DNA of 64,000 nucleotides from Perognathus longimembris pacificus (GCF_023159225.1 NC_063176.1:10552963-10616962), one strand, 5' to 3'; positions 47,970-60,117 are shown, counted from the stretch's first letter. The notes: generated by a model not told the origin, from the letters alone. Numbers and translations: made by a program.

Positions 47970-47978
47970 TCAAAAGTT

Positions 47979-50900
47979 TTAAGTATGTGATTTTTTTTAC
48001 ATTTTCCTGAATTCTCTAATTATGTTTACCTCTTCTCTGTCTAGTACTCTAGCAAATAGAATAATAAATCTCAAAAAGTAACTTCATTGGGATGAAATTA
48101 ACAGTCTGTATTTCAGTTTAATATATTCATATTATACTTTAAATATTATTTTAAACTATTCCATGAATTTTAAGTAAGATAAAGCTTTCATTAGAAAAAT
48201 ATGAATAAACAAAAATAGAATTTTTCATTAATTTTCAAGTAACTGAAGATAAATTGAAAATTGAAATCGAAATCTTTCTCAAACATTTGACTGGCAAACG
48301 TGGAATGAACAAAATAGCAGCTCTTCAACAGAGATTAAATATAATGAACACTATTTAAAAATACCCAAAGGGATAGATATTATATATTTATACTTCAAAT
48401 ATAGCATGTCAATACATCAGTCATCAATAAAAGTCATGTTATAATAAACGAACACGACATTGGAGTACAAATGCTGAGAACAGTAAGAAACAAAATTTAA
48501 AGACGAGAGAAAGAGAAAGAGTGTTATTGAGATAGAAAAAGAGGGTCAAAACATTTATATATATTGTGCTGAATTAAGCAAAACAGGCTAAATATCTTCT
48601 GGATTTTTGGGCAGGAGTGAAGTGTAACAATTCTGGAAAAATACAAACAGTTAAATCTTGAGGTTGTTTTTTGTTTTTGTTTTTGTTTTTTATGAGAATG
48701 CTCCCAAGGAGATAACTCTTAGTGCCCTTGTTGAGACTGAACAAAGAAACTGATCACTAGAGTGAAACGCAACCACAGCCTCCTTAGTCTAAAGTAGCAG
48801 CTTGAATTCTGAAGAACAGAGGGCTAGAAATCATACTCAGCATCTGAAAGTCAACCACAGGTTCTAATCAAACTTGTGGAAAGGAAAACAAAAAAGGCAG
48901 AAGTCCGGTTTAAAATAAGCTCAGTAAATAAAATTTTCTTTCAAATGTTGACTTAGGCAAAAATAATGGAATACATTGGATAGAGCATTTATGTCAAGGA
49001 AATTATCAGAAGAAAATCACCCAATGTAGATTCCAAAGATACCATGTTCCTCAGTTAAGGTGTTAAGTCCTATTTTTATCTTTCTCACAAACAAAAGCAT
49101 GGCTCCTTCAGAACACAGTTACTCAGTGTCTATTAGTTCTACAGTTTACTTTAATAATATCTTTCATTGAATCTACACTTGCTGGATATACAAAAAGAAA
49201 GAAAAGTAAGAGCAAAAAAAGGCAACAGGAACATCCTTAAAATAGACTGTTATCCTGACTGAAAAAATATTGAATTTTCTTAAAATTATGCTATAATGGG
49301 GAGAAAACCTAGTTCCTATCCTCACACACTTAATCCACATATATAACACAATGTTGCAATAAATTGAATGTGATTTTCCCTATAAATTTTAATATTTTTC
49401 CATGAAATATATAAAATGTATTACCCATCTATCACTAATGACCTAAACAGTAACCAATACAAAATAGTAGTGCAGAACTGTATTTGTTAATTTAAAAATA
49501 CATTTAGTTTGATTTTATTTTAATACTCAAATAAGATTTATAAAATAATATATATGATTTTTATGTACAAGACCAATTTATATTGGCTTTACAATATGAA
49601 AGATAAAATTATTGTTTTGGAGAAAAAATGTATTTCTGTAGCACTTGGGTAAGTACATGTGCAGTCAAATATGCAAGAATCAATAAAGAGGAAAGTGATC
49701 ACCAATTACTAATTTTATGAATATCTTCAAATCAAATACAATAGGTGAGAACTAAATTTAATAGCAAACCATGTTGATACTATAATCATTCCAATGTTAT
49801 AGGTCATTAAAATTTATTAGAAATGAATGTAAGTAATAAATAAGCTAAATATTTGAGTAAAACCTTAATAAGAGTATGGTTAACTTATTCCTTATTGTAA
49901 GCTAACTCTCAAATATATTATCATGCAGCCATTAGCATGACTAGGAGGAAAAATAGATAATTAGAAAGCCTTATAATGATTTTCAGAGGCTAGAAATTCA
50001 AACATTTGGATTGTCTCTGAACCAAGTTATTTGGAATGATCTGGCAATATCCAAAATATTGATCATATACACATATTTCCCTTCCTAATGTAGACTAAAG
50101 AAGCATGAAAATGTAATAGCAACACTATTTTAATTAGCAAAAATTGAAAAGCCCCCAAATGTTTGTCAACAGTTTATATATAAATCACTTATGTTATAAA
50201 CAATATTGTTATAATATTGGTTAGTAAATGAAAACAGCACAACTACACATAATTATGAATGACCTTGTATTTAATGAGATATAAATCTTATTAAAAGAAA
50301 CTAACACATGTGTTCATTGAGTTCATGATGTATACTTTATAAAAGATATAAAATTTAACTATTAAATAATATACTTGAATGTCTCCTAACCTAGTAATAT
50401 TTACTGTATGGAATAGAAATTGAAGGTCTCTGAATCATTTATGTTTTGTCATATGTGTGATGATTGTTGATATAGATTTGCTTTTAGAAATTTATTGAGT
50501 TATGTTTCTATGTTTTTTCAATAAAACTTTAGCAAAATAATGCATGCATTATTTAGACGAGGTTATTTGTGATTGCTTACATTAACTGAATTCACATCCT
50601 AAGAAATATTACAAGAAATCCTTCAGAAAAGTGGAAGACAATAGAATTGAAAATATACATCTTCACAAAGGCATAAATAACATTGAGAATACTGGGTAAA
50701 GAGCAAGACTCATGTGTTTTCTACTAATGGTTTAAAGACTGTAAGATATGGTTGCTTTATTAAAAAGTTGAACTGTAGTAACAACTCTAAATATTTATGC
50801 TGAAATATGCTTCAAAAGACATGCAGACCAAATGTTATACCAATTTGAGGAGAAGTATCTATACAAAATTATAATTAGAATTTTAATATTTTCTTTTTAT

Positions 50901-51392
50901 AATGCACAGAACACATAATGCAATGAGTAATGTTGTAGAAGGTGAATAACACTATTAAACAACATGATCTAATTGATTTTATAGATGACACCCTCAAAAC
51001 TGGCAGAATGCAAGAACTTCCAAATGCTTATGTAACAGTAGTCATAGTCATTAAAAAAAAAAAAAGAAATATTCTGAAAAGAAAAAATGCAAAGCATAGT
51101 TCAGCAGAACTCAGCATGAAACTTGTTTCTAGCTCTGTGACCTTGGGATACTTAATGAACTTTGCTGAATCTGTTTTTTTTTTTTTTCTTGTAAAAGATA
51201 AAATAATATCTACCATGGAGGGCTGTTGTATTAGAGATCATTTCATACATAAAATGTCAAGTGATGTGTCATGCACATAATAGCTTCTCAATAACTGGTG
51301 GTTGTTATTGTGGGGAAAAAAAAAACAGTAGTCATTGTCATATATTATTCTGCCTCAATAAAATTATTTATTTTTTTAAAAAAAGTTTTAGT
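47979..51392. other. Longest unassigned stretch, AT-rich
   Basis: About 3.4 kb with no SINE, L1 tail or LTR that I recognise. Frames such as 50942-51280 are A-rich or T-rich artefacts. It may hold old repeats too diverged to read by eye, or unique intergenic or intronic sequence. Confidence 0.4.
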
Positions 51393-51394
51393 AA

Positions 51395-51600
51395 AGCTGA
51401 AAGTTAGTGGCTCACACCTGTAATCCTAGGAGGTAAAGCCAGCTGGAATAGGAAAGTCTGTGAGACTCTTACCTTCAATTAATCACAGAAAAAGACAGAT
51501 GTGGCACTGCTGCTCAAGTGGTAGCATGCTAGCATTGAGCAAAAGGAGATCAGGCTCAGGGTGCAGGCCTAGAGTTCAGGCCTGAGGACAGGCAAAAAAA
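51395..51600 (+). mobile_element. B1-Geo composite SINE
   Basis: 'aagttagtggctcacacctg' and 'taatcctaggaggtaaagcc' (left), 'aaagtctgtgagactcttac' and 'cttcaattaatcacag' (linker), 'tggcactgctgctcaagtgg', 'gctagcattgagcaaaagga' and 'ctagagttcaggcctgagga' (Geo half). Confidence 0.9.
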
Positions 51601-51645
51601 TTTTTTTTAAGTTTTATAAGAATTATTTTAGTATAACAGAGTTAA

Positions 51646-52011
51646 TGTTATGGGGTCTGGGGGAGGTACCCCAAGTGGAACTCAAACCCATGGCCCTCCA
51701 GAGTCCACCATGCAGAGCCAGTCTCACGCAAAGATAGATTTATTGGGGAAGCAAAAGCTAACTGACTGGCCAGGGATGCAGCACAGACTGGGGATCTGAA
51801 ACTGTGACCCCTAACAGTCCTCCAGCTGCGGTTTATAAAGGTAAAGGCGCAGCACAGGTGTAAGGGTTTGACGCAGGGGGCAGAGCAAGCAACTAAGTAG
51901 TTAGACAAGCCATTTACAGAAGCAGAACTTTGCAGTCAGGTTGATCTCATATTTAACTTCATTTTAACAATTGCTACCATGTTTCCCTAATAAAAATGGA
52001 GTCAGCTCTAC
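51646..52011 (-). mobile_element. Solo LTR, endogenous retrovirus (family A)
   Basis: A GC-richer 366-bp block. The minus strand has AATAAA (complement at 51739-51744) and a TATA-like element (51832-51839) about 90 bp apart, as in a U3-R layout. The minus-strand 5' end resembles 'gtagagctgactccat', shared with the copy at 60411-60940. It is flanked by a 19-bp near-perfect direct repeat (tttagtataacagagttaa at 51627-51645; one mismatch at 52012-52030), unusually long for a retroviral duplication. No internal retroviral genes adjoin it. Confidence 0.8.
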
Positions 52012-52140
52012 TTTAGTATAAGAGAGTTAAAGTGGAGAGAAATAGAATAAAACAGAATAATATTTATTTTTCCCCCTATTCAGGAAAGGGAATCTCTATA
52101 CATTTAAAATAATTCAAATAAGATATGTTCTCTAACCACA

Positions 52141-52526
52141 TATGGTCATGCCCAAGTCTCGAGACAACCACCAAGAAGACGTTCCAAAATGCAAAAGCAA
52201 GGCTTTATTCAGGCGGGCTGCAGCTCGGGCCTCATCCTACAGTCCAATGCACCAGAAGTTAGGAGGAAGCCCCGAGCTGAAATTTCACAGGGCTTATAAA
52301 GGCAAAAAACCAAAGTTACAGCAATCAGGTGTTCAAACAATATTAGGATACGGGTACAAATCTGATTGGCTCAGGGCTTGAGGCATTCCAGGGCGGTTAG
52401 AGTTAAACATTCCCAGGCAGTTAGAGTTAAGCAGGGAGTTTCCTGACCGGCTGGGCCCTAATAAGCTTGTTCTGCTAGCCGGGATAATTGGTGGCCTGGG
52501 TTACTCAATACTTTAAACTGTCAACA
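52141..52526 (-). mobile_element. Solo LTR, endogenous retrovirus (family B)
   Basis: A second, different LTR about 130 bp further on. The plus strand starts 'tatggtcatgcccaagtc' and ends 'aaactgtcaaca', so the minus strand starts TGTTGACAG. It carries AATAAA (complement at 52204-52209), a TATA-like element (52294-52300) and a CpG-bearing U3. No clear target duplication was found. The 79-codon frame at 52142-52381 lies in the LTR and is not considered a gene. Confidence 0.78.
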
Positions 52527-52844
52527 AAATGGCTACTGCCTCAAAAATGTGGTTTACTTCAACTCTACAGTATAAATTACAAATTAGAAATTTACACCAA
52601 ATGCATCTCTGTAAAACCTACAAATATGTAAAAATAAGAGCACTGAGTATCCAGGAAGTAAATAAGACACTTCTCCGTAACCAAAATACATCACTAGAAT
52701 CTAAGAGTCAAAGAGGAAACTAACTGCCAATGAAAAAGAGCTTAATGCATAATGACTTTCAGGATATGTAAATTAATTAATTCGAACTTTATTGAAAGTA
52801 AATCTTCTGGTTCTATGAAGACAATGAAATAAATTAAAAATCAT
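52527..52844. other. Unassigned AT-rich sequence
   Basis: Nothing recognised. Confidence 0.4.
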
Positions 52845-53035
52845 AGCCTAGGCTTGTGGTTCAAAACCACCCAAAAAGGAAGGTCTTTGAGATTCTTTCT
52901 ATCTCCAATTAATTATCAAAAAAACTGGAAGTGGAACTGTGGTTCAAGTGGTAGAGCAGTAACCTTGAGGAAAAAATCTCAGGAACAATGCCTGAAACCT
53001 CAGGTAAAGTCTCAAGATTGGAATTAAAAAACAAA
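52845..53035 (+). mobile_element. B1-Geo composite SINE, 5'-truncated
   Basis: 'cctaggcttgtggttcaaaa', 'ggtctttgagattctttcta', 'tctccaattaattatcaaa', 'ggaactgtggttcaagtgg', 'gcagtaaccttgaggaaaaa' and 'cctcaggtaaagtctcaag', with an A-rich tail. Confidence 0.85.
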
Positions 53036-53336
53036 ACAAAAGCACCCTTGGGGGGAGGAGGGAGTAAATCGTAAATCACATTCCTAATAAAGCTTCTGGA
53101 AACACAATAATATATGAAGAAATCTTAAATCTGAACAATAGAAAGCTGACATTAATTTTGAACAGCAAGATAAGTGGATATACATAATCCCAGAGACATA
53201 AATGGAAAATCAGCATCCCAGGATATGCTCAGTGCCAGTAATTACTAGGGAAATATAAATACTCATTTGTGTTAGGAAGGCTAATCTTAAAACTCTGACA
53301 TTCCTAAGTGATTTACAAATCTGTTCTACAACATCT
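53036..53336. other. Unassigned AT-rich sequence
   Basis: Nothing recognised. Confidence 0.4.

Positions 53337-53373
<37 letters not shown>
53337..53373. repeat. (GATA)n microsatellite
   Basis: Nine uninterrupted GATA units. Confidence 0.95.
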
Positions 53374-54065
53374 GTGATACAGATGTTTTCCCTCCTATCG
53401 GAACCTTGGACCTCAGCACCTTTGGATTTGGAAAGGGAGGCTGCAGTTCTAAGAGCTGCTTTGCTGTGTAATATGACTGGTTTTCCCCGTTTCTCTTCAT
53501 CTATGCATGCTCTCTCTCTTTCCTTTCTCTCTCTCTATGTGTGTGTCTCTCTCACACACACTAAGGAGATATTTCATCTATTAAGCAGTGTATTCCCTAC
53601 AGATAAACACTTGATTTTAAGAACTGCTTCTAAGAAGAATAAGTGAAATTGCTAAGGACTCCCTAATGACGGACAATTTGGTTCTCCAAAATTTGAACAC
53701 AAGTTTGCTAGACACTAATATTTTAAAGACATTTTCTACAAATTTAAGTTGTTTTAATGTAATTTCCTAGTGAACAGTATAGAATTTATTATGTCCTTCT
53801 CAATTTCGTGCTGGCTATTTGCATTAGAACACTGAGGGCTATGACAAAAAGTGGATGAAACTATTTCCTTTCAGCAGCAAAATATTTACTTCAAATTAAA
53901 AGTTCTATACTAAGTCACCTTTGTCAATAATTAAGAATAATTAATGGATTGAAATTTCTAAACCAATAGAAAATATACAAATATATAATGTAAAACTTTA
54001 TAATATGTATTTTATATGTTATATGCATGTATACATGTGTATTTTTCTTTTTTCTAAGAAGTGAT
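53374..54065. other. Unassigned sequence
   Basis: Includes a CT/TG-rich run at 53510-53560 and a 90-codon plus frame at 53374-53646 partly encoded by it. No gene supported. Confidence 0.4.
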
Positions 54066-54150
54066 TTTGCTATGTATTTCAAGTTCACTTCAAAGTGAAG
54101 ATAGTCTTGTTGGGATTACAGATGTGCATCACCTCCTACAGATGTAGTAT
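54066..54150 (-). mobile_element. B1/7SL-like fragment (inverted), old
   Basis: 'ttttgctatgtatttcaagt' and 'gttgggattacagatgtgca' resemble the complement of a B1-like monomer. Confidence 0.5.
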
Positions 54151-54579
54151 ATGCTCTTTTTATTATTTATTTTATCTTTAAGCAGTTGGAGAAAGGGATT
54201 TTAATTTGAACTGTTGTATTTCATCTCTCAGGTCATTTACCTTACCATCAAATCCTAGTACTCTTTTTTCATGTATGCCTTTCTATCATTTACCCCCTTT
54301 CAAAAAACATTCAATATATTTCTCAATATTAACAAATATGGAGAAAATTTATTTATGTCATTCTATGACAGTTTCTACAAATTGTATGTGCCAAATATTC
54401 TTGAAACTTTTTAGTTAATTATGTATAATGAAAACCTAGAGTCAAGTAAAGAGCTGTATTGTTTGTAAATTCCTCAAACTGGCCTATATTGATATGTCTT
54501 CAATAAAATTAACATGAATCAGGAAATTTCTAAAGAGATTAGAGTCGATATTTAAATTGATAAAGTTTTAAAAACTTAA

Positions 54580-54805
54580 ACCACCACATGTCAGTAGTTC
54601 ATGCCTGTAGTGCTAGCTATTCTATAACTTAAGATTTGAATTTGAAGCTTACTGGTCAGGAAATTCTATCTGACTCTTATCTCCTACTAACAACCAAACG
54701 CTAGAGGAGGGTCCAGGACCCAAGTGGTAGAGCACCAGAGTTGATTAAAAAAACATACAGCTCCTATGCCCAAAGTTCAAGCACTAGAACTGGCACATAG
54801 ATTTA
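54580..54805 (+). mobile_element. B1-Geo composite SINE, diverged
   Basis: 'ccacatgtcagtagttcatg' and 'cctgtagtgctagctattct' (left), 'ctgactcttatctcctacta' (linker), 'ccaggacccaagtggtagag', 'ccaaagttcaagcactagaa' (right). Confidence 0.78.
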
Positions 54806-55090
54806 AAGAAATGTCATATGTGTCCTCATCCTTAAGTACCACACTACATTTCTTAAATTTATAGTTTATGTGATACTTCATAAGCTAGATATTTTATCAA
54901 AATAAACAAATCAAAATCAAACCTTTTAACTGGCTTTCATTTATTTTTTTCTCCTATAGAAAAATAACTATGCAAAATTTTATTTTATTTATGGATTTTT
55001 AAATTAGTACTCTGAAATATTGCTACGTAATGTTCAAAAGAAAACTTTGTATTGTTTATAAATACAATGTCTTGCTCATGTTAATTTTTC
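54806..55090. other. Unassigned AT-rich sequence
   Basis: Nothing recognised. Confidence 0.4.
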
Positions 55091-55094
55091 AAGA

Positions 55095-55330
55095 CTTTTT
55101 TTTTGTCAATCGGGGCTAGAACTTGGGGATGGGATGCTGTCCCTGAGATTATTTTACTCAAAGCTAGCATTTTACCATTTTGAGCCGGAGCATCACTTAT
55201 GGTTTCCTGGTGGCTAACTGGGTATAAGACTCTCAACGACTTTCTGCCCCCGCTGGCTTGGACCATGATCCTCAGATCTCAGCCTCCTGTCTAGCAAGGA
55301 TTAAAGGGGTGAGCCACCACTGCCTGGCTT
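55095..55330 (-). mobile_element. B1-Geo composite SINE (inverted)
   Basis: T-run then 'gatgctgtccctgagattat', 'tttactcaaagctagcattt' and 'gagccggagcatcactt' (Geo half), 'aagactctcaacgactttct' (linker), 'atcctcagatctcagcctcc' and 'aaaggggtgagccaccactg' (B1-like half). The 61-codon minus frame at 55081-55266 is the SINE itself. Confidence 0.88.
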
Positions 55331-56339
55331 GTCCAGATATTTTGAAACGACCATCCTTTCTGTAATAAATTCTGGTTGTTCAAATTGAGTTTTTCTCCTT
55401 ATTTTAAAGAAAGTAAACAAAGGTTATGTTTCACATACTTTTTTTTTAGGTTTTGTTAAATTACACAAAGTTGTTCAAAGCTAAAAACTACAAATATTGT
55501 AGAGAAATGTCTGTATACTTTGTTAAAGAAAGAGGAAGCTTACAAACATGTCTTAAAGCTACCTTAGTATCAAGAGATTTTAGTCTGCTGTACACATATT
55601 CTCCAGTCTACCTTGCAATGACAAATGGTGGAGTCAAGTCAGTGCATGCAATAGCAGGATGATGGGTAGCCCAAAGACGCCTACGAATGTAGTAGGTCAT
55701 CATTTCCATTTCTATTAGAATTCTTTTTTCCCTGGAGCATTATTACTTTCAGTATGGCTGAGTTTCTTTTGAACTCTTAAGTCTGTGAACAGATATAATT
55801 TCCATGTCTTTCAGTGCTCGTTAGTGAACTTTCACAAATGTTAATCCTACAGCATTTTCCCCTTAGGTAGTCATATCCAAAGAAAAAACAATCTCAAAAG
55901 GTGTAATGCATCATAGGTGATATCTAAATATAAATACAAATATAACCCAAGTGAGTCAAGCAATTGTTAACAAATCACAGCAAAGCTCATCTCCTGATTT
56001 CTTTTTTATCTTACTTGATTTTAATTTTTCTTTTTCACTTATTATTTGTGCATGGATATATTCACTGGATCTTAGAAAGGCCATATAAAGTATCTTGAAA
56101 ATTTGAATTTAAGTTCTGATGGGTAATAACTGCTTATTACACAGATATTTATTTCCGTAGTTAATACAGTCTTCTCTGTGTGAACACTAGGGCCATGTTT
56201 GCCCTACTCTTAGAGGAATGGTGTAGGTCACCTAAACAAATGTTAACCTTTTATTACTAGTTCTGTATATTACAGTATTCATGTATTGTCTGCATATGCT
56301 AGTCATGTAACAAAAGGATTTAAAATTTCCTACATAAGA
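55331..56339. other. Unassigned AT-rich sequence
   Basis: Nothing recognised. A 69-codon plus frame at 55453-55662 has no family features. Confidence 0.4.
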
Positions 56340-56440
56340 AACAAGGGTGTAAGATATCACAAGAAATGTACTCACTGACCTATTATGTAACTGTATCGCT
56401 TTTGCACAACAGCTTGTCAACAAAATTTAATTTAAAAAAA
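56340..56440 (+). mobile_element. LINE-1 3' end, short
   Basis: 'gatatcacaagaaatgtact', 'cactgacctattatgtaact', 'gtatcgcttttgcacaacag' and 'cttgtcaacaaaattta' match the last 100 bp of the L1 3' UTR in diverged form. Confidence 0.65.
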
Positions 56441-56819
56441 GAACTGTTTAAAAAATTTCCTATATTAGATTTATTAGTTTATTGTCTAAAAACTGAACCT
56501 CATACATAGTCTTAGAGTATAGGCAATTTTTTGTCCTATGTAACATAAATGTCCACTAGTCAATTTCCCAGTTTCCATTTGAAACTTCATAAGCACACTC
56601 TATTCTCTGTGAGTTCCCAACAGCTTTTAGAGCTTCCGCCAGAATCATGCATTATGCTCTGCTTCTAATATTCCAGCTGTTCTGGTATGAATTGCATCGT
56701 CAAAGACATATAACATTGACCACACTTTGATACTACTTTTTTGTGTGTTTGCTTTTTCTTTTATTCCGACAAAATTTCTCATTAAAAAATAACTCAAAAG
56801 GACGTAAGATTTAGTCAGG

Positions 56820-57175
56820 ATCATGGTTTCAAATCCTGGTCAGCTGGTTTTTTGATGTTTGTAACATAGTGAGGCTGAACATCAGAGTAGACAGTTGGAA
56901 GAAAGCTGCTCACCTCATGAAAGACAGAGAAGCCTTGGAAAAAGAGAGAACAGACAGGAAATGGGCAGTTCCCTGCAAAAGCACACCTATTTCTTACAAC
57001 CAAACCAGGCTCTGAAGGTATTAATGGATTGATATATCCAGGAGGTTAACACAGGAATGATAAAGTTGCCTCTTAATAGCTGCACAACTGAGGAACAAGA
57101 CTTCAACACAGGAATACTTTTGTAGGGATACTGTAAACAAACCATAACCCTAATCTTCATTTCCCTTTCCCATTG
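56820..57175. mobile_element. Possible ancient interspersed repeat
   Basis: The order 'ggtattaatggattgatata', then 'ttgcctcttaatagctgcac', then 'gacttcaacacagg' and 'actgtaaacaaaccataacc' recalls an old mammalian interspersed repeat ending in 'ccaaaccataac'. I cannot name the family with certainty, and the edges are guesses. Confidence 0.3.
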
Positions 57176-58260
57176 TGACAATTAAATCTCTGAATATATA
57201 TTTGACATTTTCTTCTTAAACTAGATGAAATACAGTATATTTCTTTAAATTATTATTAAATTATTCTTACACACATAGCAATTAATTCCTATTTATTCAT
57301 TTGGATGAAAACAGAACTTAAAAAAAACTACATCTGATTTTTTTTTAAAGTAGCAAGAACATTTATTTGGAAACAAACATTACAAATGGAAGGAAATACA
57401 GCATTTCCAGGGTCTGATACAAAGACACCCCTCAAAAGCTTTTGGGGATATGAGTTCTGGAATAAATAATGTTCCCCACTGTGAAGGGTTCTAACATAGA
57501 TAATCCGTGGCCAAGATTGTATTATATAATGCAAAAGAAAATCAACTGTGATTGTATTTGTTGAAAAATTAACAACATCCTTGATAAGTATACTTTTTTA
57601 CTTTTTGGTATTTTGTTTGTGATTCATTACTTGTTGCTTTTTTGTGTATTTAATTTTCCTTGGATATTATGATCTGAAAATTCTAGCGTGGCTAAAGAAG
57701 GAGTCCCCCTGGAAATCTTTGACTTCACATTACAGATACCTCTTCTCTCATATTCATTTAAGAAGGACCTTTCTCTTACTTGGGGCACTTTTGTGAAGTC
57801 ATCTTTCAGAAACTCTTTGTCAGCCACATATCAAATATATTTCATTGTCTATACAGTGATTACAAACCTAATATGCTAACTTTAGGAAGCTAGTTTGAGA
57901 AAATTCATTAGTTGTCCTTGAAATGTAAATTTAAAAAAAATCTTATGCAAAATTGTCTTTCTAAAGAACCAGAGAGCCATCCCTCCTTTCAATTATAAGG
58001 GAATTGCAGAAAAATAACACCCCTACCTCTCATTTCCTGTAGAAGGATATTGCTTGTGTTAATTGGCTACTGTGATGAACTTAATGAGGAAGATTAACAT
58101 TTTAAAAGAAGGCAATTTGAGTCATGCCAAAATCTGACTATTTAATTATTTTGACATTTTCCAAACAATATAGTGAAGGTAGTATAAGGTTCCACCTGGG
58201 GCAGCATCACATTTTGGCAAAAACAGATGTATATTTCTGTTTGTGTAGTCTCTCTCTTTA
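57176..58260. other. Unassigned sequence
   Basis: Includes a block at about 57660-57830 open in a plus and a minus frame (63 and 66 codons) with ordinary residue composition. No family is recognised, so it is not called a gene. Confidence 0.35.
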
Positions 58261-58270
58261 CTGACAAGGC

Positions 58271-58315
58271 CACGGCCATTAAGATGGCACCATTAAGATG
58301 GTAGCGCCATCTTAG
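58271..58315. promoter_or_regulatory. Cluster of three AAGATGG (YY1-like) motifs
   Basis: AAGATGGC at 58281, AAGATGGT at 58295 and an inverted GCCATCTT at 58306 lie within 35 bp, the last two forming an imperfect inverted repeat. The core resembles the AAGATGGC YY1 consensus, often found in retroelement promoters. Function is inference only. Confidence 0.35.
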
Positions 58316-58424
58316 TGATCTAATCAAACCTGATCCTATCTCCAATGCTTTACCTTCAAATATCTAATCTAATCAAATTCCTGTTATTTCACTTCTAAAC
58401 ACCTTGGAATACATTTTTATCTTT

Positions 58425-58532
58425 TATCTTTCTTTGTTTTTTTTTTCTTTCTTCCTCTTTCTGTCTTTCTCTTCCCCTCCCTCCCTTCCTTCCTTCCTGT
58501 CTTTCTTTCTTGATCTTTATTTTCTTTTCCAG
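58425..58532. repeat. Pyrimidine-rich (CTTT/TTCC) tract
   Basis: CTTT and CCTTCC units directly upstream (plus strand) of an inverted SINE. This is the expanded A/G-rich tail of that SINE on the other strand. Confidence 0.88.
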
Positions 58533-58750
58533 TCCTGGGGCTTGAACTCCTGGGCTCAGCACTGTCTGTGGGCTCCTTTTGTTCAAAGCTTTTCGTCTAC
58601 CTTTGAGCCACCATGCCCCTTCTGGCATTTTCTGTGATTGATTGGAGATAAGAGTCTCAGAGACTTTCCTAGTCCTGCTGGCTTGGAACCAAGATCCTCA
58701 GATCTCAGCCTCCTGATTACAAGCATGAGCCACCAGCCACAGCCTTTATC
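58533..58750 (-). mobile_element. B1-Geo composite SINE (inverted)
   Basis: 'agtcctggggcttgaactcc' and 'ctcagcactgtctgtgggct' (Geo half), 'taagagtctcagagactttc' (linker), 'gatcctcagatctcagcctc' and 'tacaagcatgagccaccag' (B1-like half). Confidence 0.9.
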
Positions 58751-60034
58751 ATCATCTTAATAAAAATAAAATGACTAAATAAAAAAAGTTTAAGTATTAA
58801 CTCCTGCATGAGTTGGGCATGTCAAACCTTTTTACAAACTAAAACAGGAATCTAATTTCAGTGGGGGCAAATAAGCAAACAAGAATGGATAAAGCACAGA
58901 AAATAAGTCTTTCCCTGGGAAATACTCAGTTTTCTACACATCCTCTTTCTTCTAATACGCCCCTGGCCCCGCCACCCATCGTTCTAAGTACTTATCATTA
59001 GTGCACTGCAAACATACATCCTTTTCTTCAGAGTAATACAGAGTAATACAAACAGAATAATACAGAGTAATACAAACATTTTCCTGGTTAATGCACTCCT
59101 GTTTCAGGAATCTTGAATAAATTCTTTCGTGGCTGTGTATCTTTGTTCTGAGAAAAGTTAGCTTTGTTTTCAGCAAATTATAGAAGTAATTTTTCCTGTT
59201 TTGTTTTCTTTCCTGGTCTATTAACATCTATTCCATAACAGTAGATGTCCAGAATGCATGTTAATCATAATCATAATAACCTGATTCTTTTTGCATTTGT
59301 TTTATGATTCATTTTTGTTTCTTTGTAAGGAATCCAAAGTGCCCACATATGTTATCAAAGAAGGCTTATCCATCCCGTGGATCAGCACGATTTCCTGTGA
59401 GAGTGTGAATGTCTCAGTTTGATGTAATTACGCAGAGGAACTTAGCAAGACAAGTAATTTGGTAAAAGCACTGTAGAAGATGTATATTGCTATTGTTTGT
59501 AGGTCATAGCCCCATGTTAATACTATCACTTGCAAAAGTGGAATGAAAGTATTATTTTGTGCAATAGTCACATATTTCTTCCCATCCATAACCTATCTGC
59601 AGAAAAAAATGCAGTTGGAAACAGTACTTATTTAAACTCTTTATAATTTACTATCATCTTTGAATTTTTCTAATATAGATAACAGTTAAAATAAATTGAG
59701 AAATGACAAAGTTCATGTCAACCAAAGCATTCACATTTTATGATGGTAGCTGTCTACACACTAACATCCAAAGACTTACAATATTGAACAAATTTAACAC
59801 ATCTTAATAGGTTTGCAAAGAGGAAAGAAATAATCATGGGGAAGGTAAAGACTAATATGTTTGTACCTTAGCCCATTTTTTCTTACTATTTATATCTTAG
59901 TTTAAATATTATCTTCTCATTGTTTACTAAAGCCCAAAAATCACACACAGGATTGTGAAGAACTGAAATACCTACCAAAATTTTCTTTTATTATTGTTTT
60001 TAACAGTAGCTATTATAGTTAATTTATCTTTTGT
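58751..60034. other. Unassigned sequence
   Basis: Apart from a small tandem repeat at 59029-59079, nothing is recognised. Confidence 0.4.
59029..59079. repeat. Short tandem repeat, CAGAGTAATA-based
   Basis: Units of 'cagagtaata' alternate with 'caaacagaataata', giving two and a half imperfect copies. Confidence 0.75.
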
Positions 60035-60117
60035 TTGTGCACTAGTACTTGCTCTTGAATTCCTTATTCAGTTGTACTCATAGCTGGAACTCTAACCCTT
60101 GAACCATGCCTCTCTCT

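Noticed and set aside
52142..52381. 79-codon frame as a small gene
   Set aside because: It falls wholly inside the family B LTR, antisense to its transcription.
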